DNA from: Planctomycetaceae bacterium
Lineage (GTDB): Bacteria; Planctomycetota; Planctomycetia; Planctomycetales; Planctomycetaceae
NCBI GenBank assembly: GCA_014762625.1
Contig: JABURQ010000023.1
Location: 1-64,000 of the forward strand
Length of the DNA stretch: 64,000 nucleotides
Reading direction: 5' to 3'
Position 1 is the first letter of the stretch. Every line of letters starts with the position of its first letter. Shown here piece by piece: positions 18,339-29,364 of the stretch. The notes under the pieces were generated by a model. It was not told the DNA's origin. It searched no databases and saw only the letters and a program-made list of their open reading frames with translations. Position numbers and translations under genes: made by a program.

Positions 18339-21257
18339 ATGAAACGACTTTTTTGTTTTCTCCTTGTCCAATTAGGAATCCTTGTTCATCTCGGTTCTCT
18401 GCATGTCGCCAAAGCGGCAGAGGATGGTGAAGCGTTTTTCGAGCGTAAGATTCGTCCGATCCTGGTCAAACATTGTTACGAGTGCCATTCCGATGTGAAT
18501 TCCGAGGGTGGATTGCTGTTGGACACTCGGCTTGGCTGGCGGAAAGGGGGCGACAACGGAGCGGCAATCGTTCCTGGAAAACCCGACGACTCGCTCTTGA
18601 TCAAGGCCGTTCGCTATCAGGACGAGAATCTGGCGATGCCGCCAAAAGATGCGGGAGGAAAGCTGAGCGCTGACGAGATTGCTGCCTTGGAAGAGTGGGT
18701 ACGCATTGGTGCGCCGGATCCCCGCAGAACCGCAATGAAGTTGGGAGGAATGAACGCGGAGGACGCCAAATCCTGGTGGGCCTTCCAGCCACTGCCGAAC
18801 GCGGACCGTGAGCGTCGTGGAAAGATCGACGCATTCATCGACCGAAAGCTGAGGAAACATTCACTCACACCGGTGGCTCGTGCGGATAAACGAACACTCA
18901 TTCGTCGTGCGACGTATGACCTGACCGGCCTACCGCCGACACCGGTAGAAGTCGATGCGTTTCTCGCGGATCAATCGTCGAATGCTTTTGACAAAGTGGT
19001 TGATCGCCTGCTCGACTCTCCGCAGTATGGGGTTCGCTGGGGACGTCATTGGCTCGATGTCGTGCGTTATGCCGACACTGCGGGAGAAAACACTGATCGC
19101 CCGTTGCCGCACGCCTGGCGTTATCGAAACTGGGTCTTTGAAAGTTTCAACCAGGACAAGCCGTTCGATGAGTTCATCCGACTGCAACTCGCTGGTGATT
19201 TGATCCGTTCGGGACAGTCTCGCGAACGTCTCAACGAAGGCATCATCGCCACCGGTTATCTCGCCATCGCGCGACGCTACGGGCATGATATCGACAAACG
19301 GGCGTACCTGATGCACGAGGATGTGATCGATAACCTCGGCAAGAACTTGCTTGGCCTGACGACGGGATGCTCCCGATGTCACGATCACAAGTACGACCCG
19401 ATCACTATGGAGGATTACTACGCGCTGTACGGCATCTTCGAATCGACTCGTTTTGCATTTCCCGGCTGCGAGCCCAAGGGGCAGCCGCGCGATCTTGTCC
19501 CCTTGCTCTCTCAAGCGGATATCGATGCCCAGATGCAAACATGGAACCAGCAAGTTGCCAGGTCCAAGGTGGAGAAGAAGAAACTCGAGAAATTTGCTGA
19601 ACGACTGAAAGGGATTGATAACAATTCCTTGCAACAAATCATGGCCAGAACAATGGTTGGCGAAGGGGCGACCGTTCCGATCAAAGAGTTCAAAATCACG
19701 CTGCGAAAGGGAGAGGTGCTGCAACTCAGCGTTTTCCCAAACGCGAACCACGGCGCTGACAGCACTCGTATTCAATGGAAGATCCAGGAAGAAGGAGGCC
19801 AACAACGATGTTGGGACATTGAAGATGTGATCTCCAGGATCGCAGATGGGAACCCACTCGCTGTGGGCAACGGTGCGATGTGGTGCTTTTTTGAATCAAC
19901 CAAGGCTCCCGCATTTCTTACCAACCGTCACGAATCGCTTCAGGACCAATCGTCACTGAAGGCGTGGAAACGGACCGGCGACGCTCTATCCATCTTCGTC
20001 AACACGTCCACACAGCCTGTCAAGGTCTGGACGATATTGCCCGCCAAAGCGTTCTTTGTGCATCCCGAGCACGATCGCCCAGTCACGGTGGGATTCGTCA
20101 GTCCGATCGACGGCGCGGTTACAATTTCAGGCGCGGTTACCGATGTCCATCCCAGTGGATTGGACGGTATCTCGTTCGAACTTGCTCATATCGCGTCTTC
20201 GCAGTACGGAGAGGCACTTGTCGAGGTGGGACGTCGTTCATCAACTCCCACGATCGATCCCGGGCCCAAGCCAGACATCCCGGTCGCCTACGCAGTTGTC
20301 GATGCCAAACCGGTCAACGCACGATTCCAACTTCGCGGTGATCCAGAACAACTCGGCGAGGAAGTACCGCGTCGTTGGCTGTCCGTCTTCGGGAGCGAGA
20401 CGCTCGAGGCTCCGGAGGAAAGCGGACGCAGGGAATCGGCCGATTGGATCGCCGAGAATCCGCTAACAGCACGCGTTATTGTCAATCGCATCTGGCAGTG
20501 GCACTTCGGCCGAGGACTGGTCACGACGCCAAATAACTTTGGCTCCCGCGGTGAGACGCCAAGCCATCCCGAATTGCTTGACTGGCTGGCTGCCGAGTTT
20601 GTCGCCAATGGATATCGTGTGAAAGAGATGCATCGACTGATCATGCACACCGCCGCATATCAGCGGAGCAGCCAACAAACGCAGCAGTGGCTTGAAGTGG
20701 ATCCCGGAAATCGTCTGCTCGGACGATTCAGCCGGCGCAGACTCAGCGCGGAGGAAATCCGCGACAGTCTGCTCCAGGTATCCGGACAACTCGATCCGAT
20801 CCCGGCCCAGGCACATCCGTTTCCAGACGAATCCACCTGGAACTTTACCCAACACAACCCGTTCAATGCCGTTTACGAGACGAACAAACGGAGTGCCTAC
20901 CTGATGGTTCAGCGTCAACGGCGACATCCCTTCCTCGCTTTGTTCGACGGCGCCGACCCCAATGCGAGTACCCCAGCACGTCAAACCAGTACCGTCCCTA
21001 CACAAGCATTGTATTTCCTGAACGATCCGTTCTTTCACGCTCAGGCCGCTGCGTTGGCCGATCGCTTGTTGGAATTAGACGATGACAACGAACGAATTCA
21101 ACGTGCTTATCGCATTCTGTTACAGCGGGATCCCACCGAAACAGAACGGAAGATCGGAAGAACATTCCTGCAGCAGTATCCGGCAGAAGTCGTCGAAAAA
21201 TGGCGCGCGTATGCACGAGTGCTACTGGCCAGTAACGAATTCATCCACGTCGATTAG
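18339..21257 (+). CDS. Secreted cytochrome c-type protein, DUF1549/DUF1553 with inserted beta module
   Basis: A 972-residue exported protein: signal peptide (MKRLFCFLLVQLGILVHL), PSCyt1 with CYECH, DUF1549 (WGRHWLDVVRYADT and a second haem-like motif, GCSRCHDHKYDP), then about 220 extra residues, then DUF1553 (NRIWQWHFGRGLVTTPNNFG, TAAYQRSS). The insertion (roughly residues 440-650) has a KGE block, a WDI...NP...GN block and an SPIDG...DVHPSGLDG block. These look homologous to the module in the DUF1592-family protein of the same operon, but in swapped order. A Coils-like charged helix precedes it. I chose the ATG at 18339; an ATG at 18324 is also possible. It is the usual partner of the DUF1501 gene 44 bases downstream. 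Confidence 0.87.
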   Translation: MKRLFCFLLVQLGILVHLGSLHVAKAAEDGEAFFERKIRPILVKHCYECHSDVNSEGGLLLDTRLGWRKGGDNGAAIVPGKPDDSLLIKAVRYQDENLAMPPKDAGGKLSADEIAALEEWVRIGAPDPRRTAMKLGGMNAEDAKSWWAFQPLPNADRERRGKIDAFIDRKLRKHSLTPVARADKRTLIRRATYDLTGLPPTPVEVDAFLADQSSNAFDKVVDRLLDSPQYGVRWGRHWLDVVRYADTAGENTDRPLPHAWRYRNWVFESFNQDKPFDEFIRLQLAGDLIRSGQSRERLNEGIIATGYLAIARRYGHDIDKRAYLMHEDVIDNLGKNLLGLTTGCSRCHDHKYDPITMEDYYALYGIFESTRFAFPGCEPKGQPRDLVPLLSQADIDAQMQTWNQQVARSKVEKKKLEKFAERLKGIDNNSLQQIMARTMVGEGATVPIKEFKITLRKGEVLQLSVFPNANHGADSTRIQWKIQEEGGQQRCWDIEDVISRIADGNPLAVGNGAMWCFFESTKAPAFLTNRHESLQDQSSLKAWKRTGDALSIFVNTSTQPVKVWTILPAKAFFVHPEHDRPVTVGFVSPIDGAVTISGAVTDVHPSGLDGISFELAHIASSQYGEALVEVGRRSSTPTIDPGPKPDIPVAYAVVDAKPVNARFQLRGDPEQLGEEVPRRWLSVFGSETLEAPEESGRRESADWIAENPLTARVIVNRIWQWHFGRGLVTTPNNFGSRGETPSHPELLDWLAAEFVANGYRVKEMHRLIMHTAAYQRSSQQTQQWLEVDPGNRLLGRFSRRRLSAEEIRDSLLQVSGQLDPIPAQAHPFPDESTWNFTQHNPFNAVYETNKRSAYLMVQRQRRHPFLALFDGADPNASTPARQTSTVPTQALYFLNDPFFHAQAAALADRLLELDDDNERIQRAYRILLQRDPTETERKIGRTFLQQYPAEVVEKWRAYARVLLASNEFIHVD

Positions 21258-21301
21258 TCGTAGCGACGCCCTCTTGCCGCCGCTACGAGGTACCAACCAA
21301 C

Positions 21302-22693
21302 ATGAACAAACAAAATTCAACTCGTCGCCACTTTCTTCAGTCGTCCGTTGCAGGTTCGCTGCTTTTCCCCGGCATTGTTCAACAACTGTTGGCGGACTCG
21401 GGTGATCCACTTGCTCCGCGGGAACCGCATTTCCCTGCACGTGCGAAGAACATCATCTTTCTCTTTATGACCGGAGGCGTTTCTCATGTTGACACCTTCG
21501 ATCCCAAACCGGCCCTGACCCGCGATCATGGAAAGGAAATTAAGGCCGACCATCCGGAGATCAAGGATCGTCCAGGATACGAGCGGATTTATCTCAAACG
21601 TCCTCAGTGGGAATTCTCGCCCCAAGGAGAATGCGGGACCGAGGTCAGCACGCTCTTTCCGCACGTTGGTCGCTGCATGGACGACATCGCGGTGATCCGC
21701 TCGATGCATACCTCCCATTCGAACCATTACAACGCCACCCTCGGTATACATACAGGGTCCTTTGCCTTCGCGCGTCCGAGCATCGGTTCGTGGATTAGTT
21801 ATGGGCTCGGCACGATGAACCGGAACCTGCCCGGCTTTGTGGTCATCGCTCCCAAGCAGACCTACGCAGGCACCCAGGTTTATGCGAACGACTTTCTGCC
21901 CGCTCCACATCAGGGAACGCTTGTCGTTCCCGGGGCACAGCCGGTTGCGAACGTCGCACCACGAGTTCCGACCGATAGACAGGCACTCGAATTGGCTGCC
22001 CTGCACGATATCAACCAAACTCATCTCGCCTCGCGAGGGGGGAACGATCCTCTGCTCGAAGCCCGTCTGCGCTCATTCGAAACCGCGTTTGGAATGCAAA
22101 TGGCGGTCCCTGAAGCTTTTGATTTCAGTCAGGAAACGGAAACAACTCTTGACAGCTACGCCCTCAAGCCAGGCCAGACCAGCGGCTTTGGTTGGCAATG
22201 TCTGGCAGCCCGTCGGCTGGTGGAACGCGGTGTGCGATTTATCGAACTGATCGACACCGGATCATCCGGTAACTGGGATGCACACGGCGATATGATGTCC
22301 CATGTGGGACTCGCGAAGAACGTTGATCAACCGATTGCTGCTCTCATTCAAGACCTGAAGCAACGCGGTTTGCTGGATGACACCCTTGTCGTCTGGACAA
22401 CAGAATTCGGTCGAACACCTTTTAACAACACGGCCGACGCCAAAGGCCGCGAGCATCATTCCTGGGCGTTCAGTTCTTGGCTTGCGGGCGGAGGGGTGAA
22501 AGGGGGCATCGTCCATGGCACCACCGACGAACACGGCATGCGTGCGGTGGAACAGCCCGTCCACGTGCATGATCTACACGCCACCATCCTGCATCTGATG
22601 GGCTTCGATCACCAGCGGCTCACCTACCGCCACGCAGGCCGCGATTACCGCCTCACGGATGTGGAAGGTCGTGTGGTGAAGGAGTTGCTGTAG
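21302..22693 (+). CDS. DUF1501 family Tat-exported protein
   Basis: A 463-residue DUF1501 protein. A Tat leader (STRRHFLQSSVAGSLLFPG, residues 6-24) is followed by IFLFMTGGVSHVDTFDPKP, VRFIELIDTGSSGNWDAHG, VVWTTEFGRTPF and HVHDLHATILHLMGFDH, the conserved blocks of the family. It closes the five-gene plus-strand run. The second DUF1501 copy at 2655-4169 has the same blocks, but the two differ too much to be a recent duplication. No T-run terminator was found in the 156 bases before the convergent ABC gene. Confidence 0.9.
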   Translation: MNKQNSTRRHFLQSSVAGSLLFPGIVQQLLADSGDPLAPREPHFPARAKNIIFLFMTGGVSHVDTFDPKPALTRDHGKEIKADHPEIKDRPGYERIYLKRPQWEFSPQGECGTEVSTLFPHVGRCMDDIAVIRSMHTSHSNHYNATLGIHTGSFAFARPSIGSWISYGLGTMNRNLPGFVVIAPKQTYAGTQVYANDFLPAPHQGTLVVPGAQPVANVAPRVPTDRQALELAALHDINQTHLASRGGNDPLLEARLRSFETAFGMQMAVPEAFDFSQETETTLDSYALKPGQTSGFGWQCLAARRLVERGVRFIELIDTGSSGNWDAHGDMMSHVGLAKNVDQPIAALIQDLKQRGLLDDTLVVWTTEFGRTPFNNTADAKGREHHSWAFSSWLAGGGVKGGIVHGTTDEHGMRAVEQPVHVHDLHATILHLMGFDHQRLTYRHAGRDYRLTDVEGRVVKELL

Positions 22694-22849
22694 GGCCAGT
22701 TTCACCGGTCAAAAACGAGAGAACGCCGAAGACGCCGATTAGACATATGAACGCATATTTGTAGTTGTGGAGCCGTACGCGAAAGGAAGAAGAGAGAACA
22801 CGGATGAGACTGCGAAAACGAAGCCCCGCGGATTGGAAATGAAGACTCC

Positions 22850-25069
22850 TCAGGAGATCCGTTTTTGAAAACGCGACAGGCTCAATCCGAAAATCGCCAC
22901 GCAACAGATGACCAGACCGACGATATCAGGCAACAGATCGCTGAACCCTGCCCCACGCAAAATGACGCCGCGCAGAATTTCCAGATAATATGTGACGGGA
23001 ATCGCGAAGGTCACAATATAAATCGGCGTCGGCATCTGGCTCCGAGGGAACATGAATCCGGAGAGCAAGACGGACGGCAACATGATGATGAACGCGAATT
23101 GCATCGCCGACATTTGCGTCTTCGCGAGCGTGGAAACGAGCAGCCCGATCCCCAGACCGCAAAGCAGAAATAAGAGCGACAGAGTCAGCAGTACGTCGAG
23201 CCTGCCACGAATCGGAACCTGAAAGACATACACCATGACCACCAGGACCATCATGATCTCAATAAACGCAAGAATTGCATACGGCAGGAGTTTGCCGAGC
23301 AGTAATCCTGATTGACTGATGGGGGTCACGAAAAGTTGTTCGAGGGTTCCGAGTTCTCTCTCACGAACGATGGCGAAAGAGGTCAGAAACAGAGTCACAA
23401 GCTGTAAGATGATGCCGACGAGGCCGGGTGTGAAAAAACGTTCGCTTTCGAGGTTCGGGTTGAAAAGCAGACGGGGTTGCATCTGAATCGGCAGGGCGGG
23501 ATTTCCCCACTCATCGTAAGAGGGGGCTAATTGCAGGCTTTCGAGAAACCCTTTTCCACGCGCTAGCGAAAGCGTCTCCCCCAGAAGCGTGCAGGTGCTG
23601 AGCGCGGTGGTTGCTAACTGAGAGTCGCTGCCGTCGATCAAAACTTGAACGCTGGCCTGCTCCTGATGCAGCAAACACTCGGAATAATCCGGTGGAATCA
23701 CGATCCCGACTTTCGCTTTCCCCGAGGTGATTGCCTCGCGGAAGGATTGCCAGTTCAGGGCACGATCCGTCAAATCAAAGATCCGGGTGTTTTCGAAGGC
23801 TGCCAGTAATTCGCGGGACTGCTGACGTCCATCGAAGTCCAGAATAACGGTCGGGATATGTTCGATCTTCGTATCGATCGCGTAGCCGAAGACGATCAAT
23901 TGCAGCGTGGGGATCGCAAACATGAAAAACAGCGTGGTCGGCTGGCGACGGATGTGTGAAAATTCTTTGAGAAAGATCGCCAGAAATCCGAGCGAGCCGC
24001 GCGGTCTCGTTGTCGTTTCCTCCTCGGATACGGTTTGGGGAACGTCGGCGGGCTCATCGATCTCTGTCTGCGATGCTCGTGACGGCAACTCAGATTCATT
24101 CGACTCCGGCTCTTTTTCACCGGAAGTGTCCTGCTCCTGTTCCGCGTTGCGGGTCATGGTTACGAAGACATCTTCCAGGGAGGGAGCGATGGGACGGATT
24201 TCACAGTCCTCAGGGGAGTTCCCGAGCGACTGAAGATCCTCTTCGTCTAACTTTTCCCGCGCCAGGACATGAATCGCCTCTCCGAAAAAGCTGGCATCCA
24301 GAACGTCGTCGGAGTCGCGCAGTTTTTCAAGGACCTCGACCGGGGAAGAAGTTTTCAGTTCCCAACGTTTCGTTCCGTGCGGCGTGACGTCCTCACGGTG
24401 TTTCAATTCGTCCGGATTTCCGCTGAACAGCAGCCTGGATTGATAGAGATAGCCGATCTCGGTACAACGCTCGGCCTCATCCATGTAGTGTGTGGTGACG
24501 AGCAGCGTGATGCCCTGAGCCGCTAGCTGATAAAACAAGTCCCACAAATCGCGTCTCGCAACGGGATCAATCCCGGCCGTCGGTTCGTCGAGGAACAGTA
24601 ATTCCGGTTCGTGGATGATGGCACACGCCAGAGCCAATCGCTGTTTCCAGCCCCCCGATAGCGATCCCGCTAGTTTATTCTGTTGGCTGTTGAGATTGGT
24701 GATCTCCAGCACCGCCGCCCGACGCTCTTCCAGTTTGTCGGGCGTCAGACCGTAGATACGGCCGTAAAAGTCGAGATTCTCGCGGACGCTCAGATCGGAG
24801 TACAGACTGAACGACTGAGACATATAGCCGATGTTCGGTTTGATCGCCTCGGGTGTTTGGGAGACACTTTTCCCCATCACGATCGCATCGCCGCTTGAGG
24901 GACGCAAAACCCCACACAACATTCGGATGATCGTAGACTTGCCGCTCCCATTGGGGCCCAGGAGGCCGTACACCGCCCCGCGACGAACCTGCAACGAAAC
25001 ATCCTGGACGGCAGTCAGATCACCGAAGCGACGAGTCAAGTGCTGGGCGTCGATGACGAGTTGGTTCAT
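22850..25069 (-). CDS. ABC-2 exporter: ATPase and permease fused in one chain
   Basis: A 739-residue protein. Residues 1-310 are an ABC ATPase: Walker A GPNGSGKST (near 38-46), signature SLSGGWKQR, Walker B LLFLDEPTAGIDP and an H-loop in LLVTTHYMDEAERC. Residues 311-365 are an acidic linker rich in Glu, Ser and Thr. Residues 366-739 are an ABC-2 permease of the YhhJ/YbhR type: one helix (FFMFAIPTLQLIVFGYAI), a large periplasmic loop, then five helices including FTPGLVGIILQLVTLFLTSF and the LLLGKLLPYAI region. ATPase and permease are normally separate, or two ATPases are fused, as in RbbA-like proteins. The start ATG overlaps the stop of the HlyD gene (ATGA at 25066-25069), so the two proteins form one efflux system. 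The substrate is unknown. Confidence 0.9.
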   Translation of the reverse strand: MNQLVIDAQHLTRRFGDLTAVQDVSLQVRRGAVYGLLGPNGSGKSTIIRMLCGVLRPSSGDAIVMGKSVSQTPEAIKPNIGYMSQSFSLYSDLSVRENLDFYGRIYGLTPDKLEERRAAVLEITNLNSQQNKLAGSLSGGWKQRLALACAIIHEPELLFLDEPTAGIDPVARRDLWDLFYQLAAQGITLLVTTHYMDEAERCTEIGYLYQSRLLFSGNPDELKHREDVTPHGTKRWELKTSSPVEVLEKLRDSDDVLDASFFGEAIHVLAREKLDEEDLQSLGNSPEDCEIRPIAPSLEDVFVTMTRNAEQEQDTSGEKEPESNESELPSRASQTEIDEPADVPQTVSEEETTTRPRGSLGFLAIFLKEFSHIRRQPTTLFFMFAIPTLQLIVFGYAIDTKIEHIPTVILDFDGRQQSRELLAAFENTRIFDLTDRALNWQSFREAITSGKAKVGIVIPPDYSECLLHQEQASVQVLIDGSDSQLATTALSTCTLLGETLSLARGKGFLESLQLAPSYDEWGNPALPIQMQPRLLFNPNLESERFFTPGLVGIILQLVTLFLTSFAIVRERELGTLEQLFVTPISQSGLLLGKLLPYAILAFIEIMMVLVVMVYVFQVPIRGRLDVLLTLSLLFLLCGLGIGLLVSTLAKTQMSAMQFAFIIMLPSVLLSGFMFPRSQMPTPIYIVTFAIPVTYYLEILRGVILRGAGFSDLLPDIVGLVICCVAIFGLSLSRFQKRIS

Positions 25070-26196
25070 GGTTTCAGCCACACATCGGCTCCCATTCCAG
25101 GTCGCAATCGATTTTCCTCGTCTTTAATGGAGACCTTGATGCGAAACACCTGCTTGGATCTCTCTTCAGGGGTTTGCACATTCCGGGGCGTGAATTCCGC
25201 TTCGCTCGCGATAAATGAAATCTGTCCCGAAAACGATTCCTCCGGATAGCTGTCGACGGTGATCTTCACCTGCTGATCAACGGACAGGTCCAGATGATCC
25301 TCGGGGACGTAGGCGCGGACCCACAAATCGCTTGTGTCCAACACCGACAGCACCGGGGCGTTCGCATTGATCAGGTCGCCCGGTTCCAGGTCGATGGCTT
25401 GCACGATGCCGGAGAACCGTGACTCGACTTTCAATTCCGCAATCTGCTGATCGATGACGGCGACCCTCTGTTTTGCGGCTTCTAAAGCGAAATAGGCTTC
25501 GTCGATCTCTTCCTGTCTCGTTCCTGCCTTGAGTTTTTTCCATTCTTCCGTGGCGGCTTTGAGCTGTGCCTTCCCCGCGGCGATCTCCTCCGGTCGGGTT
25601 CCAGACTGGAGAAGCTTCAGTTGCTCGTCACGATAACGGACTTCATCTTTGGCAATCTCGAATTCCGTTTCCGCTTGATCAAATTCATCTCGGGTGATCG
25701 TTTCTTTCTGGAAGAGCCGTTTGGCCCGCTCGTATTCTTTCTGTTGCAGCGACAAACTATTAGTGGCCACACTCAGTTTGGCTTTCGCCGATTCGATCTC
25801 TTCTTCCCGCGGTCCGTTAATCAATTTATCCAGTTCGGCTTGAGCTTGTTCCATGCGAGCGGCTGCCGCGGCGACTTCCTCATCTCGAAATCCCTCTTTC
25901 AGTTTTCGGTGCCGTGCATCGAGTTCATCCTGATGGGCGACCGCTTCCGCTCGTCGTTGATTCAAGTCGAACGGTTCCAGCTCGACCAGTGGCGTCCCGG
26001 CGGAGATTTCCTCTCCTTCTTCCACATGTACCTTGAGAACGCGGCCCCCCACTCTCGATCCAAGTCGAACTTCGTCCGCTTCAATAATCCCGGAAACGAC
26101 GAGGGGCTTCGAAGACCACTGGTCTTTCAACAGGAGACCCAACAGCACGAGAGCAACGAGCCCCAGCAGAAGAATTTTGATCGACCAACGATTCAA
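25066..26196 (-). CDS. HlyD-type membrane fusion protein
   Basis: A 376-residue adaptor with one N-terminal membrane anchor (ILLLGLVALVLLGLLL), the lipoyl half-motifs GIIEADEVRLGSRVGGRV and SRFSGIVQAIDLEPGD, a long coiled-coil hairpin (about residues 80-235) and a beta-barrel end. The hairpin carries a repeated GxRxEEI motif (GFRDEEV, GPREEEI, GTRPEEI, GTRQEEI), which suggests growth by internal duplication. No ATG is available; the TTG at 26196 fits because the anchor follows at once and GGGG lies about eight bases before it. It bridges the fused ABC-2 exporter encoded next and perhaps an outer-membrane channel encoded elsewhere, as in YbhG-YbhFSR systems. Confidence 0.88.
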   Translation of the reverse strand: MNRWSIKILLLGLVALVLLGLLLKDQWSSKPLVVSGIIEADEVRLGSRVGGRVLKVHVEEGEEISAGTPLVELEPFDLNQRRAEAVAHQDELDARHRKLKEGFRDEEVAAAAARMEQAQAELDKLINGPREEEIESAKAKLSVATNSLSLQQKEYERAKRLFQKETITRDEFDQAETEFEIAKDEVRYRDEQLKLLQSGTRPEEIAAGKAQLKAATEEWKKLKAGTRQEEIDEAYFALEAAKQRVAVIDQQIAELKVESRFSGIVQAIDLEPGDLINANAPVLSVLDTSDLWVRAYVPEDHLDLSVDQQVKITVDSYPEESFSGQISFIASEAEFTPRNVQTPEERSKQVFRIKVSIKDEENRLRPGMGADVWLKP

Positions 26197-26268
26197 CTGA
26201 TTTACCCCATGATGAACGATTTCAGTTATTTGCCGTTAACAAACACCTTCAAACGAACCGACAGTCTG

Positions 26269-27015
26269 CTAAGTTTCGTGACTGTCGGGATTTTCGTGGT
26301 AATGGCATTTTCCGACGTAGGCTTCTTCGAGCCATCGCACGACCGTTTCCGGATCATCGGTGACCCCGAGTCGTCCGATGTCTACGGAATCAATGTAACC
26401 GCGATTGAAAGTGAAGTCTCTCAACCAATCCAGAAGCGGTTGCCAGTAATCACTTCCAAATAGAATCACGGGGAAGTCAGCGATCCGCCCCGTTTGAATC
26501 AACGTCAACGCTTCAAACAACTCGTCCAGCGTCCCAAAACCGCCCGGAAAAATCACAAATCCATGCGAATACTTCACAAACATCATTTTCCGTACGAAGA
26601 AATATTTGCACTCGTAGGAATGGTCGAGATAGGCATTCGGTTTTTGTTCGTGAGGCAGATGAATATTCAGGCCCACAGATAACCCGTTGCCTTCCTGGGT
26701 CCCTCTGTTCGCCGCTTCCATGATTCCGGGACCGCCGCCGGTCACGACATCGAACCCCTGAACCGCCAGATGCCGACAGACTTCTCGCGTCTGCTGATAA
26801 ATTTTGTCGTCCTCGTTTTTCCGCGTGCTGCCGAAAATCGTGACGACTTTTTTCGATTTTTCCAAAGCGCGAACCAGAGTTTCCATCCCCTGGACAAGAT
26901 CGCTTTGAATGCGAAGCACTCGCCAGGGATCTTCGTAAAGAAAACCAGTCTCTTGCACCGATCGATCGAGAAACTCGAACTCCGGAGTCTCTCGGGAAGA
27001 TGAAGGTTCCGTCAT
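26269..27015 (-). CDS. LOG-family protein (TIGR00730 type)
   Basis: A 248-residue Rossmann-fold protein of the LOG family, which includes cytokinin-activating phosphoribohydrolases and the nucleotide-5'-monophosphate nucleosidase PpnN. The signature motifs are GGGPGIMEAANRG and PGGFGTLDE, and the ARKMMF-like FFVRKMMFVKYS block sits between them. Older annotations call this family lysine decarboxylase, which is wrong for these motifs. The ATG at 27015 is preferred over a TTG five codons upstream. The gene diverges from the N-ATPase operon and lies 72 bases upstream of the HlyD gene on the same strand, but no functional link is evident. Confidence 0.9.
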   Translation of the reverse strand: MTEPSSSRETPEFEFLDRSVQETGFLYEDPWRVLRIQSDLVQGMETLVRALEKSKKVVTIFGSTRKNEDDKIYQQTREVCRHLAVQGFDVVTGGGPGIMEAANRGTQEGNGLSVGLNIHLPHEQKPNAYLDHSYECKYFFVRKMMFVKYSHGFVIFPGGFGTLDELFEALTLIQTGRIADFPVILFGSDYWQPLLDWLRDFTFNRGYIDSVDIGRLGVTDDPETVVRWLEEAYVGKCHYHENPDSHET

Positions 27016-27137
27016 GTATTTCTCCAACAAGACGCAGTAAGACTCGTTTTCTGGACGCCGTCAGTCGCCGGGATTTGTTAGTTTGTAGGAAATCAAAGAT
27101 TGGGGATTCAAGGAGTCGATTTATTTTTTTAGCATAA

Positions 27138-28651
<1,514 letters not shown>

Positions 28652-28652
<1 letters not shown>

Positions 28653-29059
28653 TGGTTCATCAAGAGATGGAAATTCTGGTCCTCACTCCTCACGAACAGG
28701 TTCTGTCCACACAGATTCGATCGCTGCGCATCCCGGTTGAGAGTGGATACGTCGGTTTGCATCCCTCCGTCGAAAGTCATGTTTCCGCTTTTGAAGCCGG
28801 TGTGATCAACTACCGGACGACCGATCGTCAGATCAATTTTCTCGGAACGGCGGGAGGATTACTGATCTGTGACGGAATGAGAGTCACTTTGCTGACTCCC
28901 ATCGCGGTGGTCGGCGAAAATGAAGAAACGGTCCTGCAGCAGATCGATAAAATTCTGAGCCACCCGACTTCGGAAATGGAGACTCGTACGATGTTGAGTC
29001 GGCTGGAAGGAAAAATTGTCGAAGAATTACAAAAAGATCGATCAGAGCGAGTCGTATGA
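28652..29059 (+). CDS. atpC: N-ATPase subunit epsilon
   Basis: A 135-residue epsilon subunit with the beta-sandwich start MEILVLTPHEQVLSTQIRSL (codons 6 onward), the GYVGLHPSVESHV turn and an amphipathic C-terminal part. It belongs to the central stalk, linking the catalytic head to the c ring. The ATG shares one base with the TGA of atpD, and its own TGA overlaps the next ATG, so translation is coupled on both sides. A GTG one codon earlier is also in frame. Confidence 0.85.
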
Positions 29060-29364
29060 GAGAGCAATCCAAAGACCATCTGCGAGAGAAGATTCGTCGG
29101 CCCGATTTACGCGGTACGATGCGGAAAGACTTTGTTCGTTATCGGGCCAGGGAAGAAGGACATGGAACTTTTTGGCGGTCTCTCAGTATCCTCGGCGGTG
29201 TGGGATGGCCGATTGTGCTGCTGTCCGTCGGCGGTGCTGTTCTGGGGCGCTGGCTGGATCGGATCTGGGAGACCAATCTTCGGATGACACTCACACTGAT
29301 GTTCGCCGGTGTGTTAATCGGCAGTTTGTCGGCATGGCACCTGATTCAAGGAACTCGGAAATGA
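29056..29364 (+). CDS. atpQ: N-ATPase accessory membrane protein AtpQ (AtpI-like)
   Basis: A 102-residue protein with a charged N-terminus (MREQSKDHLREKIRRPDLRG) and two membrane helices: IVLLSVGGAVLGRWLDRI and LTLMFAGVLIGSLSAWHLI. It resembles the AtpI/AtpZ assembly factors and occupies the AtpQ position, which is specific to N-ATPase operons. It may help Mg or ion handling or assembly of the c ring; this is known only by analogy. It overlaps atpC and atpR by four bases each. Confidence 0.8.
   Translation: MREQSKDHLREKIRRPDLRGTMRKDFVRYRAREEGHGTFWRSLSILGGVGWPIVLLSVGGAVLGRWLDRIWETNLRMTLTLMFAGVLIGSLSAWHLIQGTRK

Noticed and set aside
26269-27015. Lysine decarboxylase annotation
   Set aside because: GGGPGIMEA and PGGFGTLDE identify the LOG family; there is no pyridoxal phosphate site.
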